A DNA stretch of 64,000 nucleotides from Paenibacillus ehimensis NBRC 15659 (GCF_004000785.1 NZ_BILX01000024.1:26767-90766), one strand, 5' to 3'; positions 8,281 through 17,790 are shown, counted from the first letter of the stretch. Translations and numbers: made by a program. Notes: generated by a model from the letters alone, not told the origin.

Positions 8281-9561
8281 TTAAGGCTGTTCCTTTTGCC
8301 GCTCCGGATCGAACGCCCGGTAGCTGCCCGCCAGATCCTGCTCCGTCGTCAGCTTGGTCAGCTCTACGGTTTGAATGTTCCCGCCGGGGTCCATCGCTTT
8401 TATTTCGACACTGTGATAATTCAGCTTCCGCTCTTGCAGCATACGCAGAATGGCTGCGCTTTTGGCCAAAAACGCTTCCTTCGGCAGCTTCTCGTATCTT
8501 GCATCGGACGCGCCGAAATGAATCTCGAAGCGGAGCTTCCCGCTCTCGCTAAACCGCAGCCTCTCCGCTTTGTCCAGTTTGTCGGGAGACAGATAGTAGA
8601 AGTTGGCGTTCAGTGCGTCCTTCGTAATCTCCAGCTTGGCTTGCGGCGACGCATGCACGGTGAGCGAAGGCACCGGATCGACCGCTGCGGCGATCACGGT
8701 TTTCAAATCGTCGCTGCGTTCCTCGCCAAATTGGTTATCCAGCTTAAATTTGTACTCGTCGGTCACGCTGCCGTCCCGGTAAAAGCCTATGCTCGCCGTC
8801 TGCCGCACGCCGTTCATCACAAACTCGAACTTCCCGTAATGCAGCTTATCTTTGAAGCTGAAGAACACTTTCTTGAAGTCGAGCGTCCCTTTTTCATACG
8901 TCCGGCTGACGTAATCGTTTGTTCGAAGCAGCGCCTGCATATATCCGACGGGGTTGCCCCAGAAGGAGAAATAACCGGCGCAGGCCGCGAAAAGGATCAC
9001 CGCTCCAAGTGACATATATCCCGCTTTGGCCGCCATTTTCGCCTGCCTGAGCCCTTGCTTTACCAGCAGCGCCGCCCCGACGCCGACCGCCCCGTTCACA
9101 AGAGCGAGCACGGTAAAGAACGGAATATAGCTGGAATTGTGTTCGCTTAACAATCCGCCGAGCAAGCCGAACGGAATCGTTGATGCAACAATCGGCAGCG
9201 AACGGGAGTAGTATAAACGGCACACGAACGGGGTGAGGATCAGGAACGGAATCGTCGACAGAAAATGAACCTCCGCACCGCTGATGATGCAGGCCATCAG
9301 CATGGCTACAAGCACGCTGGCCAGCTTGATCCTGCGCTGGTATTTGCCGAGCTGCGCGGCCAGCTCCTCAACCTGCCGCTTCTTGTCCGGCTCGGGCCGG
9401 TTCTGTTCGTGGCTCTCGTAATCCTTCTTCATCGTTTCGTAGCAGCGGCGGCACTCCTCGCATTCCGCGATATGCCGCTCCACGAGCGCAGCGCTTTCCT
9501 CGCTCGCAAGCCCCTCCACATGGAGCGGCATTAAATCCTTTACGAGACTACATGTGTTCAT
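8281..9561 (-). CDS. Anti-sigma factor with zinc-binding N-terminus and membrane segments
   Basis: 426 aa. The N-terminal HxxxCxxC zinc-binding anti-sigma motif is seen in RHIAECEECRRC (about 28-39). Several hydrophobic segments follow (about 77-95, 97-112, 117-135, 140-165, 180-200), then a long extracytoplasmic domain of roughly 220 residues with no recognised family. It overlaps the 3' end of the upstream ECF sigma gene by 14 bp, the usual arrangement for a sigma factor and its membrane-bound inhibitor. The outer domain is probably the sensor; the signal is unknown. Confidence 0.8.
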   Translation of the reverse strand: MNTCSLVKDLMPLHVEGLASEESAALVERHIAECEECRRCYETMKKDYESHEQNRPEPDKKRQVEELAAQLGKYQRRIKLASVLVAMLMACIISGAEVHFLSTIPFLILTPFVCRLYYSRSLPIVASTIPFGLLGGLLSEHNSSYIPFFTVLALVNGAVGVGAALLVKQGLRQAKMAAKAGYMSLGAVILFAACAGYFSFWGNPVGYMQALLRTNDYVSRTYEKGTLDFKKVFFSFKDKLHYGKFEFVMNGVRQTASIGFYRDGSVTDEYKFKLDNQFGEERSDDLKTVIAAAVDPVPSLTVHASPQAKLEITKDALNANFYYLSPDKLDKAERLRFSESGKLRFEIHFGASDARYEKLPKEAFLAKSAAILRMLQERKLNYHSVEIKAMDPGGNIQTVELTKLTTEQDLAGSYRAFDPERQKEQP

Positions 9562-10036
9562 CCTCGCCGTACTCCTTTCTCAGCTTTTCTTTCATCCGGT
9601 AAAAATTAACGCGGCAGTACGTTTCGGTCCGGTCGGTCAACTGGGCAATTTCCTTAAAAGAAAGCCCGTGAAGCAGCCGCAGCCCCATGATTTCGCGATG
9701 GGGCGGATCGAGCCGGTCCAACCGCTCCAGAATCTGCTCGGCCAGCACCTTGTCGCTAAAATCCGTATGGGCGGCCAGCTCCGAGCCGGGAGAATCGTCC
9801 AGCGAAAGCTGAATTTTGTTTTTTCTCAGGCTCCGGTACAGCTGATGCTTGGCGATGCCGAACAGCCACGTTTTGAGCGAAGAACCGCCCTTGAAGCTGT
9901 CCATATGCCGGAGCGCTTCGAGGAACGTATTTTGGATGATGTCGTCGACATGGTCGGGGTTCGGGTACCGGGTAACCAGGAAGCGGTACAAATCGTCGTA
10001 ATAAAGCAGATAGATCTTCGTTATCGGATCATACAT
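9548..10036 (-). CDS. ECF-type RNA polymerase sigma factor
   Basis: 162 aa with sigma region 2 (YYDDLYRFLVTRY, VDDIIQNTFLEALRH, LKTWLFGIAKH) and region 4 (LDPPHREIMGLRLLHGLSFKEIAQL, then TYCRVNFYRMKEKLR). Start ATG 10036 follows AAGGTG. It is cotranscribed with the overlapping anti-sigma gene downstream. Promoters in this pair are often autoregulated, but I cannot assign an ECF -35/-10 pair with confidence in the 200 bp upstream. Confidence 0.9.
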   Translation of the reverse strand: MYDPITKIYLLYYDDLYRFLVTRYPNPDHVDDIIQNTFLEALRHMDSFKGGSSLKTWLFGIAKHQLYRSLRKNKIQLSLDDSPGSELAAHTDFSDKVLAEQILERLDRLDPPHREIMGLRLLHGLSFKEIAQLTDRTETYCRVNFYRMKEKLRKEYGEDEHM

Positions 10037-10236
10037 TAACGCACCTTCTTGTCGGCTGGGTTTCTAAAAGCGCTCTTTCTTATTAGTGCCGGCAAGCCCC
10101 GTTTTCGTTACAGCCGTCCTATCCAAAATTGTAAAAGAGCCCGTACGGTTTGTCAGCCCAATGCCGCGCTTTTCACGATGAACTGGATCGTAAGCCCTGC
10201 GGTGTGCTACCATGTCGGTAGAATGGGGTGGACAAG

Positions 10237-10932
10237 ATGGACAAAGTGAAAATTTTAATTATTGAAGACGAAGAAGCGATCGCGGACCTGCTGGCCTACG
10301 GCTTGAATAAAGAAGGCTTTCTTACGGCGAGCGCCCATACCGGAGCGGACGGGCTTAAGGCCATCGAGCAATTCCAGCCGGATCTGCTGCTGCTCGATTG
10401 GATGCTCCCGGACGTCAGCGGGCTCGATATATGCAAAAAGGTAACGGAAACCCGGAACATTCCGATCATCATGCTGACGGCCAAATCGGACATTACGGAC
10501 AAAATTGTCGGTTTGGAGTTTGGCGCTGACGATTATATTACCAAGCCGTTTGACCTCCGGGAAGTGATCGCGCGCATCCGGACGATCCTCCGGAGAATGA
10601 CGCAGGCCCATAAGCCTGCGGAGGAGCAGGCCGACGAGCCGGTCCGCTTCAAAAATATTGAAATCACCGAAAGCGAACGGCTGGTCCGGAAAAATAACGA
10701 GATCGTCGAGCTGACGCCCAAGGAATTCGATCTTTTGATGACGCTGTACCGGCACCGGGGCAAAATTTTTACCCGGACGGAGCTGCTGGACTTCGTGTGG
10801 GGCTACGAATATGTCGGCGATACGCGAACGGTCGATATTCATATCCAACGGCTGCGCAAAAAGCTGGAGGCGGGCGACGTGATCGTAACCGTGTTTGGCG
10901 TAGGGTACAAATTTGACAAACAGGTGGATTGA
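10237..10932 (+). CDS. OmpR-family response regulator
   Basis: 231 aa. Receiver domain with acidic pocket ED (10-11), phosphoacceptor D54 in LLLDWMLPD and lysine in TKPFD; then a winged-helix DNA-binding domain ending VDIHIQRLRKKLE and VFGVGYKF. I place the start at ATG 10237, 5 nt after GGGGTGG; a GTG three codons upstream is inside that site. It is followed by its histidine kinase (10937) and a lipoprotein (12406) in one operon. Confidence 0.9.
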   Translation: MDKVKILIIEDEEAIADLLAYGLNKEGFLTASAHTGADGLKAIEQFQPDLLLLDWMLPDVSGLDICKKVTETRNIPIIMLTAKSDITDKIVGLEFGADDYITKPFDLREVIARIRTILRRMTQAHKPAEEQADEPVRFKNIEITESERLVRKNNEIVELTPKEFDLLMTLYRHRGKIFTRTELLDFVWGYEYVGDTRTVDIHIQRLRKKLEAGDVIVTVFGVGYKFDKQVD

Positions 10933-10936
10933 TGGC

Positions 10937-12409
10937 ATGATCCCGACTCCGACCATCAAAGTAAAATTTTTATTGGGTCTCTTTGTTATTTTTACCGCCT
11001 CGTTTTTGCTGCTTAACCACTTTATCGTCCAGATTATCGAGACCAGCAACGAGAAAATCATGACCCAGGACTTGATCGGGCTCAAGAAAAACAGCAGCGT
11101 CTATGTGAAGCAGGCTTTTATGATCAATCATTTCGGCAACGACGAGATCTATTTCCGGCAAATGGCCAGTGACGTCGTGGAAGAGCTTCGGCAGGTCACT
11201 TCCAGCGAGATTAGCGCTTACGGCGTGAACGGAGAGCTGATCTATGCATCGGGGAACTGGAAGGAACCAAGTAAGGCGGGCGACGATCTGAACCATGCCT
11301 TGAAGGGCAAAACTTCTTACACGATCAACTACACGGACAGCACGGCCGAAGCTTACTACTCGTACCCGGTCGTCATCGACGGGAAAAAAGTAGGGATTTT
11401 GCGCTTTGCCAAAGACTTCTCCTTGCTGTATGAGCAAAGTCGGCATATTTTGGATGTTATTTCGTACGTTACCATCGCCATCTTCGCCGCTGCGTTTATC
11501 TTTTCATATATTTTATCGCGAAACATCACAATCCCGATCGTCAAGCTGACCAAAGCTTCCACGGAGGTGGCGAACGGCAATCTGGATATCCGCCTCTCGT
11601 TCCGAAGGAAGGACGAGATCGGCCAGTTGGCGGATAACTTTCGTACGATGATCGAGAAGATCAAGGCCCAGATCGGGCGTATCCAAAAGGACCGGGACCG
11701 CTTGGAGGAATTGAACCGCCATCGGAAGCAGTTTTTCGACAATGTGACGCATGAACTAAAAACGCCGCTGACGTCCATCCTGGGGTATGCCCAAATGATT
11801 AAGGAGAACGGGCAAACCGACGAGGCCTTTTTTGACAAAGGCATGAACCATATCGTCGACGAAAGCAAGCGGCTCCATGATATGGTGGTCAAATTATTGG
11901 AGCTTTCCAAGGAAACGTCCGGCCAGGAAGCGTTTGAGCCCGTGTTGGCCGGGCAGTTGTTTCAAGACGTCTGCGAGGGCATGAAATTCAAAGCCGAGCG
12001 ATACCGGAAAACGATTCGCTGCGAGGCGGAGGAAGGGCTGTGGGTGGAGGGAAGCGAGCCCAAATTAAGGCAGTTGTTCATCAATATTATCGATAATGCG
12101 ATTAAGTACGGCTTTGCGCATACGGATATTTTGGTGAAGGCGCAGCTTGTCTCCGGCCGCGTGCACATGACGGTTACGAATCAAGGGCAGGACATCCGTC
12201 CGGAGGATTTGGCGAAAATTTTCGAGCCGTTCTACCGGGCCGATATGCGGAAGTCCAAAGAGATGGGCAGCTGCGGCTTGGGGCTTAGCATCTGCAAAGC
12301 GATTGTCGACGACCATCAGGGGAGTATCGGGATCCGAAGCGCCAATCAGGAAACGCGCGTAGCGATTGAACTCCCTTATACGAAGCCGAAGAGAGGACAT
12401 GCAGAATGA
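10937..12409 (+). CDS. Membrane sensor histidine kinase
   Basis: 490 aa. Membrane segments at about 9-31 and 173-194 flank an extracellular sensor of about 140 residues resembling a single-Cache module. Then HAMP (about 195-248), HisKA with H272 in VTHELKTPLTS, N box IIDNAIKYG (N387) and the G boxes including GLGLSICKAIV. ATG 10937 has AGGTGG 9 nt upstream; the frame also reads from TTG 10913, overlapping the regulator, but without a site. Autophosphorylates and signals to the regulator at 10237. The stop overlaps the lipoprotein start (ATGA). Confidence 0.88.
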   Translation: MIPTPTIKVKFLLGLFVIFTASFLLLNHFIVQIIETSNEKIMTQDLIGLKKNSSVYVKQAFMINHFGNDEIYFRQMASDVVEELRQVTSSEISAYGVNGELIYASGNWKEPSKAGDDLNHALKGKTSYTINYTDSTAEAYYSYPVVIDGKKVGILRFAKDFSLLYEQSRHILDVISYVTIAIFAAAFIFSYILSRNITIPIVKLTKASTEVANGNLDIRLSFRRKDEIGQLADNFRTMIEKIKAQIGRIQKDRDRLEELNRHRKQFFDNVTHELKTPLTSILGYAQMIKENGQTDEAFFDKGMNHIVDESKRLHDMVVKLLELSKETSGQEAFEPVLAGQLFQDVCEGMKFKAERYRKTIRCEAEEGLWVEGSEPKLRQLFINIIDNAIKYGFAHTDILVKAQLVSGRVHMTVTNQGQDIRPEDLAKIFEPFYRADMRKSKEMGSCGLGLSICKAIVDDHQGSIGIRSANQETRVAIELPYTKPKRGHAE

Positions 12410-13536
12410 AACGGATATTCCTGTGGGCGGCGGCGTATGTTCTGCTGGCCGTTATCGTCACCGGCTGTACGGGGGCGCTGAAATCGAAGACCGTTATTAT
12501 TCCCGACGCGGAGGAAAGCCGCGAGCCGCAGAGCTTGAGCGAGACCTTTGAAGTGAACAAAATTTATAAGCTGCCGGAGAACGAGGATGGCGAGCTGTTC
12601 GGCTGGACCGACAAGGAACACGTTCTTGGCTATTTTGGTAAAAGAGGCCAGGAGCAAAGCTTCGAGGAGTTGGACTACGAATTCAAGACACGGCAGCCTT
12701 TGCCGGATATCCATGGATTCGTGCACGGCGTCAAAGTATCTGCGGACGGAGCGTATGCTTCGTTTTCCGTTCAGACCGGCGGCAAAGAGAAATTAATGCT
12801 GCTTCGTTTGGCGGATCAAAAGCAAACCGTTCTGCGGGAGTGGGCCAACAAAGAGAGAGTTGTCGTGACGGGACAGATGTCGTGGTCGAATAACGGGCGT
12901 TATGTCTCCTTTGTGCAAGAGAACGGGAATCAGGAGGCTGTCATTGCCGTTTATGACGTGACGCGCCAGGAGACGAAGGAATTCAAGTTCACCGGGAAAA
13001 CAACGGAGAACGATCACATTTACTCCGTCCAGGTTTCGGATGACGGGGCAAGCGCGTTAATTTTTAAAATAGCTGTCCGTCAGCCATATATCGTTTTCGG
13101 TTCATTTCAAGGCGATGCTTTCGTAAGCCAGTATGAGCATCCCGTAAGCAGCGAGGGAAACGGCGATTTTGTAAATGACGATCAAATCGTTTTTGTCGGG
13201 GAGGAAGGTTCGTTAACGTTATTCGACCGCCGGAATGCGAAGATAACGACTTTGCTTGAACGAAGCGGCGTGTTTCAGCTCTCGCGCGACCGCAAATATA
13301 TCGCCTACTCCAAAGGCCGCGAAAATTTGTACGTGGCTAAGCTGCAAGGAAACAATATTATGAACGAAAAAGAAATCTACAAGGGAATCGTTCCCGAGCA
13401 AATCGAGTGGAGTCCGGACAACCGGAGGATGCTGCTGACCGGCAGGAAATGGTATGAGCCCCGTCCTTCCGCCAGCGTTCCGATTGTCGCCCCTTTTACC
13501 CAGAACAACTCCCTGTTTATCATCGAATTTAAGTGA
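12406..13536 (+). CDS. Lipoprotein with WD40/TolB-like beta-propeller
   Basis: 376 aa. Signal peptide with lipobox VTGC (C21). The rest has repeated blade-like units with SxDGxYxSF, SWSNNGRYVSFV, SDDGASALIF, SRDRKYIAYS and WSPDNRRMLL, typical of TolB/PD40-type propellers. Exposed on the outer face of the membrane. Its ATG overlaps the kinase stop by 4 bp, so it may be an accessory sensor for that kinase. A strong terminator follows. Confidence 0.78.
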   Translation: MKRIFLWAAAYVLLAVIVTGCTGALKSKTVIIPDAEESREPQSLSETFEVNKIYKLPENEDGELFGWTDKEHVLGYFGKRGQEQSFEELDYEFKTRQPLPDIHGFVHGVKVSADGAYASFSVQTGGKEKLMLLRLADQKQTVLREWANKERVVVTGQMSWSNNGRYVSFVQENGNQEAVIAVYDVTRQETKEFKFTGKTTENDHIYSVQVSDDGASALIFKIAVRQPYIVFGSFQGDAFVSQYEHPVSSEGNGDFVNDDQIVFVGEEGSLTLFDRRNAKITTLLERSGVFQLSRDRKYIAYSKGRENLYVAKLQGNNIMNEKEIYKGIVPEQIEWSPDNRRMLLTGRKWYEPRPSASVPIVAPFTQNNSLFIIEFK

Positions 13537-13541
13537 AGCGT

Positions 13542-13578
13542 CCCTGTGTCTTGCTTTGCAAGATACAGGGATTTTTTG
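13542..13578 (+). terminator. Rho-independent terminator of the two-component operon
   Basis: 13-bp stem (CCCTGTGTCTTGC with GCAAGATACAGGG, one mismatch), 3-nt loop, then ATTTTTTG. Confidence 0.9.
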
Positions 13579-13610
13579 TTGAAAAATTGTCTTTTTTGGC
13601 TGCACAGTTA

Positions 13611-13664
13611 CAACTTGTTTACAAGTTGGAGAAGTTTTGGTAACAACGTTGACTTATAACTAGG
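13611..13664 (+). promoter_or_regulatory. Promoter/operator region of the polysaccharide deacetylase operon
   Basis: It starts with a perfect palindrome, CAACTTGT-TT-ACAAGTTG (13611-13628). The 50 bp at 13615-13664 match 23454-23503, upstream of the 23.5-kb lipoprotein gene, at 40 of 50 positions without gaps, including TTGTTTACAA, GGAGAAGTTTT and TTATAACT. The shared block suggests that one regulator controls both halves of this carbohydrate locus. The regulator is not identified. Confidence 0.5.
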
Positions 13665-13700
13665 TTCAGGGAAACAACTTTCATAGAAAGGTAGAACGAG

Positions 13701-14456
13701 ATGAAGAGGACAAGACGACTGCTGCGTTTGCGGATCGGTATCGTTGTACTCGCGATACTGTCCGGCTATTTCATCGCCGATGCGATGCTCCCCCAGACGG
13801 AGGCGAAAATAAGAGAGGTGAAGGGAGAGCAAATTCAGAGTCAAGCGAACCCGAAGCCGCCGAAAAAGGAGAAGCAGGTCGCATTGACCTTTGACGACGG
13901 ACCGGATGCGAAATATACCGTCAAAATTTTGGATATCTTGAAAAAGCATAAAGCGAAAGCTACTTTTTTTGTCGTCGGCTATCAGGCGGAGAAACACCCG
14001 GACGTTCTGTCCCGCATCGTCAAAGAAGGGCATGCGCTGGGGAATCATACGTGGAGCCACAAGGATCTGACCAAGCTGAGCGGGCAGCAAATCACCAATG
14101 AAATCGTCAAGCTGAACAAGGTGATCCAAAACGCAACGGGCGAGGTCCCCAAGTATGTCCGGACGCCTTACGGCGCGGTCTCCAAAAAAGTGACCGAGGC
14201 CATCGAACAGACCGGTCAGCACAATGTGCTGTGGAATGTCGATACGCGCGATTGGGCCGGAGCGACGCCGGAGGACATGCTGAAGAACGTCAAGGCGAAT
14301 CTAAAGCCCGGAGGCATCATTCTGATGCACAGCTTTGGCGGCAAAAAGGGCGATCTGAGCAATACGATCGAATTGCTGCCCAGGATGATCGAGGAATTGC
14401 AGGAAGAAGGCTACTCGTTTGTGACGGTAGCGGAATTGAAATCCAAAAGCTCTTAA
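13701..14456 (+). CDS. Polysaccharide deacetylase (NodB/CE4 family)
   Basis: 251 aa, N-terminal signal anchor (about 10-29), then the CE4 domain. Motifs: TFDDGPD (63-69, catalytic and metal Asp), HTWSHKDL (H116 and H120 metal ligands), RTPYG, DTRDW and LMHSFG. Removes acetyl groups from an N-acetylglucosamine polymer such as peptidoglycan or chitin-like glycan, at the cell surface. ATG 13701 follows GAAAGG. A solute-binding lipoprotein gene follows 17 bp downstream, so the two probably share a transcript. Confidence 0.88.
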   Translation: MKRTRRLLRLRIGIVVLAILSGYFIADAMLPQTEAKIREVKGEQIQSQANPKPPKKEKQVALTFDDGPDAKYTVKILDILKKHKAKATFFVVGYQAEKHPDVLSRIVKEGHALGNHTWSHKDLTKLSGQQITNEIVKLNKVIQNATGEVPKYVRTPYGAVSKKVTEAIEQTGQHNVLWNVDTRDWAGATPEDMLKNVKANLKPGGIILMHSFGGKKGDLSNTIELLPRMIEELQEEGYSFVTVAELKSKSS

Positions 14457-14473
14457 CAGGAGGGAGCAGAAAT

Positions 14474-15853
14474 ATGAGAAAAGCTTTGCTAAGCCTAAGC
14501 GGCAGTTTATTCATGTTGGCGGTAACGGCTTGCAGCGCCGGTGGAGGCCCTGGAGGAACGGCGCAGCCGGAGGGTGGGCCGAAGAAGAACGAAGCGCAAG
14601 CGGAAACCGCAAGCAAGACCGCCGAAGCCGCTCAGACGCAGGGAGGCAAAAAGACGGTTGTGCTCTCGACGTTTTTTGAGGACGATTTTTTCAAGGACGC
14701 GAAGCGCAAATATGAGGAAAAGCACCCGAATATCGAGATCCAGCTTCACTATGTCCCGACGGACGACAGTCGCGGCGAGGAGAATCTGGAAAACTATATT
14801 AAAAAGACAAACACGCAAATGTTATCCGGGAAAGGGCCGGATCTGGTGGAGATGGACCGATTGCCTATGGATACCTACGTGAATAAGAAAGTGCTTGCCA
14901 ATTTGAGCGACATGATGGAGAAGGACCCCGAGTTCAAGAAGGATCAATATTTTCAAAACATCTTGGATGGGATCAAGCTGAACGGCAGCGTCTACGGGAT
15001 GCCGACCAATTTCTTCTTGTACGGTCTTGTCGGGGACGAAGAGGCGATCCGGAAAACGGGGGTGACCTTCGACGACGCCCGTTGGACCTGGAGCGAATTC
15101 AGCGAGACCGCCAAAGCGCTGGCGAAAAAAGGGGATCAGCGGTATGGTTTTATGAGCTATCCCGCCGGACTGTTAAATGAGATGGTGAAAAATAATTTTT
15201 CCTTGTATGTTGATCAGGTCAACCGGAAAGCCAGCTTCCAATCCGAGCCCTTTATCAACTTAATGAAGCAAGTGAAATCGATGTTTGACGAGAAGGTCGT
15301 GGCGGAAGAGCCGCGCCAAGCGTATTTCAGAATGACGGATATCACCTCGCCCGCGGATTATATTTTGACGCCGAAGGAAATTTTCGATCAACCCAAGCTG
15401 TATTCCAGACCGAAGGGAGAAGGCCAAAAAGCCGGAGGTTTTTTCCGGACTTACCGGACGATGGGCATAAACGAGAAATCCGCCGTGAAGAAGGAAGCCT
15501 GGGATTTTATCAAATTTCTGATGTCCGAGGAGATGCAGCCTTCACCGGAACGAGCCGGTTTTCCTCTGAACAAAGCCGTATTTCAGAAGCAGGTGAAGCA
15601 ATTGCTTCAAACCGGAACCGTCAAGGCTCACGAGGAAGGACCGCTGAAGGGCAAGACGTTCCAAGTCACCGAAGCGGATCTTCAGGGATTGGAGCAGCAT
15701 CTGTCGGGGGCTGTCTATCAGGTGGCGTTCAAGCCTTCCAAGCTGGAAGACATTATTGTCAAAGAATCGGAAGCTTTCTTCAAGGGCCAAAAGTCCGCGG
15801 AGGACGTGGCGAAGCTGATTCAAAACCGGGCGACGACTTTCTTGGATGAATGA
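14474..15853 (+). CDS. ABC transporter sugar-binding lipoprotein (family 1 solute-binding protein)
   Basis: 459 aa. Lipobox at VTAC (C20), low-complexity linker, then a type 1 solute-binding fold with KTVVLSTFFED, YEEKHPNIEIQLHYVP, GKGPDLVEMD and AWDFIKFLMSEEMQ. RBS AGGAGG 8-9 nt before ATG 14474. A paralogue with the same ending (GQK-AE-VAKLIQN) lies at 24147-25384 and is broken. Its permeases lie at 25.4-27.2 kb, on the other side of the inserted prophage remnant. Carbohydrate ligand inferred from family and the deacetylase neighbour. Confidence 0.85.
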   Translation: MRKALLSLSGSLFMLAVTACSAGGGPGGTAQPEGGPKKNEAQAETASKTAEAAQTQGGKKTVVLSTFFEDDFFKDAKRKYEEKHPNIEIQLHYVPTDDSRGEENLENYIKKTNTQMLSGKGPDLVEMDRLPMDTYVNKKVLANLSDMMEKDPEFKKDQYFQNILDGIKLNGSVYGMPTNFFLYGLVGDEEAIRKTGVTFDDARWTWSEFSETAKALAKKGDQRYGFMSYPAGLLNEMVKNNFSLYVDQVNRKASFQSEPFINLMKQVKSMFDEKVVAEEPRQAYFRMTDITSPADYILTPKEIFDQPKLYSRPKGEGQKAGGFFRTYRTMGINEKSAVKKEAWDFIKFLMSEEMQPSPERAGFPLNKAVFQKQVKQLLQTGTVKAHEEGPLKGKTFQVTEADLQGLEQHLSGAVYQVAFKPSKLEDIIVKESEAFFKGQKSAEDVAKLIQNRATTFLDE

Positions 15854-15856
15854 GAA

Positions 15857-15886
15857 TCGGAAACATTTTGTTTACAACTCGGAGAA
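15857..15886 (+). repeat. Left direct repeat of the prophage remnant (putative attL)
   Basis: 30 bp beginning TCGGAAAC and ending CGGAGAA, matching 23443-23472 at 29 of 30 positions in the same orientation. It begins 4 bp after the solute-binding protein stop and lies 74 bp from the 3' end of the integrase gene, the usual place for an attachment core. The inner half is also part of the shared promoter block, so a purely regulatory repeat is the alternative. Confidence 0.6.
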
Positions 15887-15959
15887 TTCAGGAGAGGAGG
15901 TGCTTGTGTGGAGTGAACTTTCGGGGATTTTACGATTGATCAATTACCCACACTGAATT

Positions 15960-16380
15960 TTATGAGCTCATGATCATTTCAAATCGATCCGGAATAGCCT
16001 TGCGCTGCTCCGCAGTCACATGAAGATAGATGCGCTTGGTTATTTCATCGTTTTTATGACCGAGCCGTTCCTGAATTACAGCCAACTGCTCCCCAGCCTC
16101 AGCCAAAAGAGTGACATGGGTATGCCGTAAGCTGTGGGGAGTGAGATTTTTCGGGAGTCCGGCTAGTTTAACATATTTGGTAAACCTGTCCCAAACCCAT
16201 TTAGCACTGGCAGGATAACCGGGCTTATAGATGCTAAAGAAAATAAAATCTGAATTATGAACAACTTCACCGTTCTTGATTTTTTGTTCTCTCCAAGCCA
16301 GTTGAGATTTGAGCGCTTTTATAACGCTATCTCCTATTGATACCTTGCGGATCGAAGCTTCATTTGGATTGAGAAGCAGA
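15960..16380 (-). pseudogene. Phage tyrosine integrase, C-terminal fragment
   Basis: About 140 codons of the catalytic domain remain. Visible are ASIRKVSIGDSVIKAL, the HxxR box in TPHSLRHTHVTLLAEAG, ERLGHKNDEITKRIYLHV (GH and the nucleophile Tyr) and a basic tail. The 5' part is missing: upstream of about 16380 the frame runs through antisense tail-fibre sequence, so its apparent start at 16499 is not genuine. It ends next to the left direct repeat. Not expected to be functional alone. Confidence 0.8.
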
Positions 16381-16385
16381 TCGAT

Positions 16386-17132
16386 GTGGTGACGTTGGTC
16401 GGGAATGCCCCAAACGTCACTGCGGTCATTGACGGGTCGCTCGTATATGCAACCGTTGCGCAGCTGAACGCGCATATCAACGACAAAAATCACCCCCATG
16501 TCGTGACGAAATCACAGGTAGGGCCTGGAAATGTCGAAAATTACGGCATAGCAACACAACAACAGGCTGAAGCTGGGACGGATGGAGCCTCCTATATGAC
16601 GCCAGAACGAACCAAGCAAGCGATCGATAAGTTTGCGCCAGTCAAAAGCGTGGCCGGAAAAACGGGTGCTGTCTCCTTGGAGAAAAGCGATGTCGGCCTT
16701 GGCAATGTCGAGAATTTTGGCATTGCATCGCAGGGTGAGGCAGAGGCGGGAACGGCCAACGACAAATATATGCCCCGCTTCGCACCGCTCAGGCGATCAG
16801 TTAGCTCCGTCATCAAGTCGCGGAACAACTTATTATGGCTCCTGACTTCAAAACCATATTGTCAGTTACGCCGACTCCAGATTAAGATGGTGGGCGTGTC
16901 TGTATATTTTCGCGTGGAAACAGGTGTACCTGTTGTATCAGTCAGAATAAAATACACAGACTACACAGCAGGTGGCACTATACAGTATTTAGACCTAATG
17001 CCATCAAAGGAATTCGCTATAGGAAGCTATACTCTTCCTGTAACATATGTTCTTTGTAAGTCTGGTCCAATCGATGTTCAAGTGTCGGCAAGTACGTCAA
17101 GTCGAGTTTATGAATTCTGCCGTTATTATTGA
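16386..17132 (+). pseudogene. Phage tail-fibre fragment
   Basis: Contains two copies of the tail-fibre repeat H-x-NPHxVTKxQVGxGNVENYGIAT: NHPHVVTKSQVGPGNVENYG and KSDVGLGNVENFGIASQGEA. The 5' end is fused to the integrase remnant near 16380. After NDKYM (about 16772) the expected TPLRTAQAI is found in another frame and then meets a stop, so the remaining 110 residues in frame are either out of phase or a replaced tip domain (KMVGVSVYFRVETGVPVVSV onward looks coding). Structural gene of a dead phage. Confidence 0.7.
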
Positions 17133-17217
17133 GTAAAAGCCGCATATGTAATGTACGGCCCCGGTCCGATCGGGGTTATTTTTATGCCCAAAAATAGGGC
17201 AGAGAGGGGTATATAAC

Positions 17218-17790
17218 GTGGACAAATCAACGGTCTTCAAAACAGGCTTCGGCGTCGTCGGCGCCTTCATCTCATGGGTCGTCGGCGGGCTCGGCCTCGC
17301 CTTCACGATCCTGCTGGGCCTTATGCTGCTGGACTACGCGACCGGGCTGATGGTCGGTTACGTGAAAAAGGAGCTTAGCAGCCGGGTCGGAATCACCGGG
17401 CTTTTCCGAAAAACATACGTCATCATCCTCGTGGGCTGCGTGTACATGATCGAGGTCTCGGTGCTCAAGTCGAACGGGGTGATCGGGGACGGCGTTGTCA
17501 TGGCGTACAGCGTGATCGAATTCCTTAGCATTGTGGAGAACGGCGGGAAGCTCGGCGTCCCGCTCGGCCCACTGGCAAACGTCATTTCCGCGGTGAAAGG
17601 GAAAGGCGGGGAGAACCGATGGCAAGAGAAGAATTCGTCGCAAAGGTCGCGTCGGTCGCCGTGCAGCTGCGGAAGGAAGGATCTCCGATCTTTCCTTCTG
17701 TCCGGATCGCTCAGGCTTTGCTTGAGACTGGCGGAAAAAACCACGCATGGAATAACTCGTAGGGTACAAAGTCGGCAGCGGCCAGCCTAA
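17218..17790 (+). CDS. Phage holin, possibly extended at its C-terminus
   Basis: Holin of the toxin-secretion/phage-lysis family (Phage_holin_4). Hydrophobic segments at about 13-42 (VVGGLGLAFTILLGLMLLDY) and 66-85, then the family's SIVENGGKLGVPLGPLANVISAVKGK near 100-128. It would form pores in the membrane for lysin release. Start GTG 17218 after GAGAGGGG. Family members usually stop soon after this last motif (about 140 aa), but here the frame runs on through the lysin gene in another frame to 190 residues, suggesting a lost stop. Confidence 0.75.
   Translation: MDKSTVFKTGFGVVGAFISWVVGGLGLAFTILLGLMLLDYATGLMVGYVKKELSSRVGITGLFRKTYVIILVGCVYMIEVSVLKSNGVIGDGVVMAYSVIEFLSIVENGGKLGVPLGPLANVISAVKGKGGENRWQEKNSSQRSRRSPCSCGRKDLRSFLLSGSLRLCLRLAEKTTHGITRRVQSRQRPA

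Noticed and set aside
13608..14222. Long minus-strand frame over the polysaccharide deacetylase
   Set aside because: It is antisense to a gene with all CE4 motifs and shows no domain of its own.
16381..16499. N-terminal part of the integrase frame
   Set aside because: It is antisense to tail-fibre repeats, so it is read-through beyond the deletion junction, not integrase sequence.
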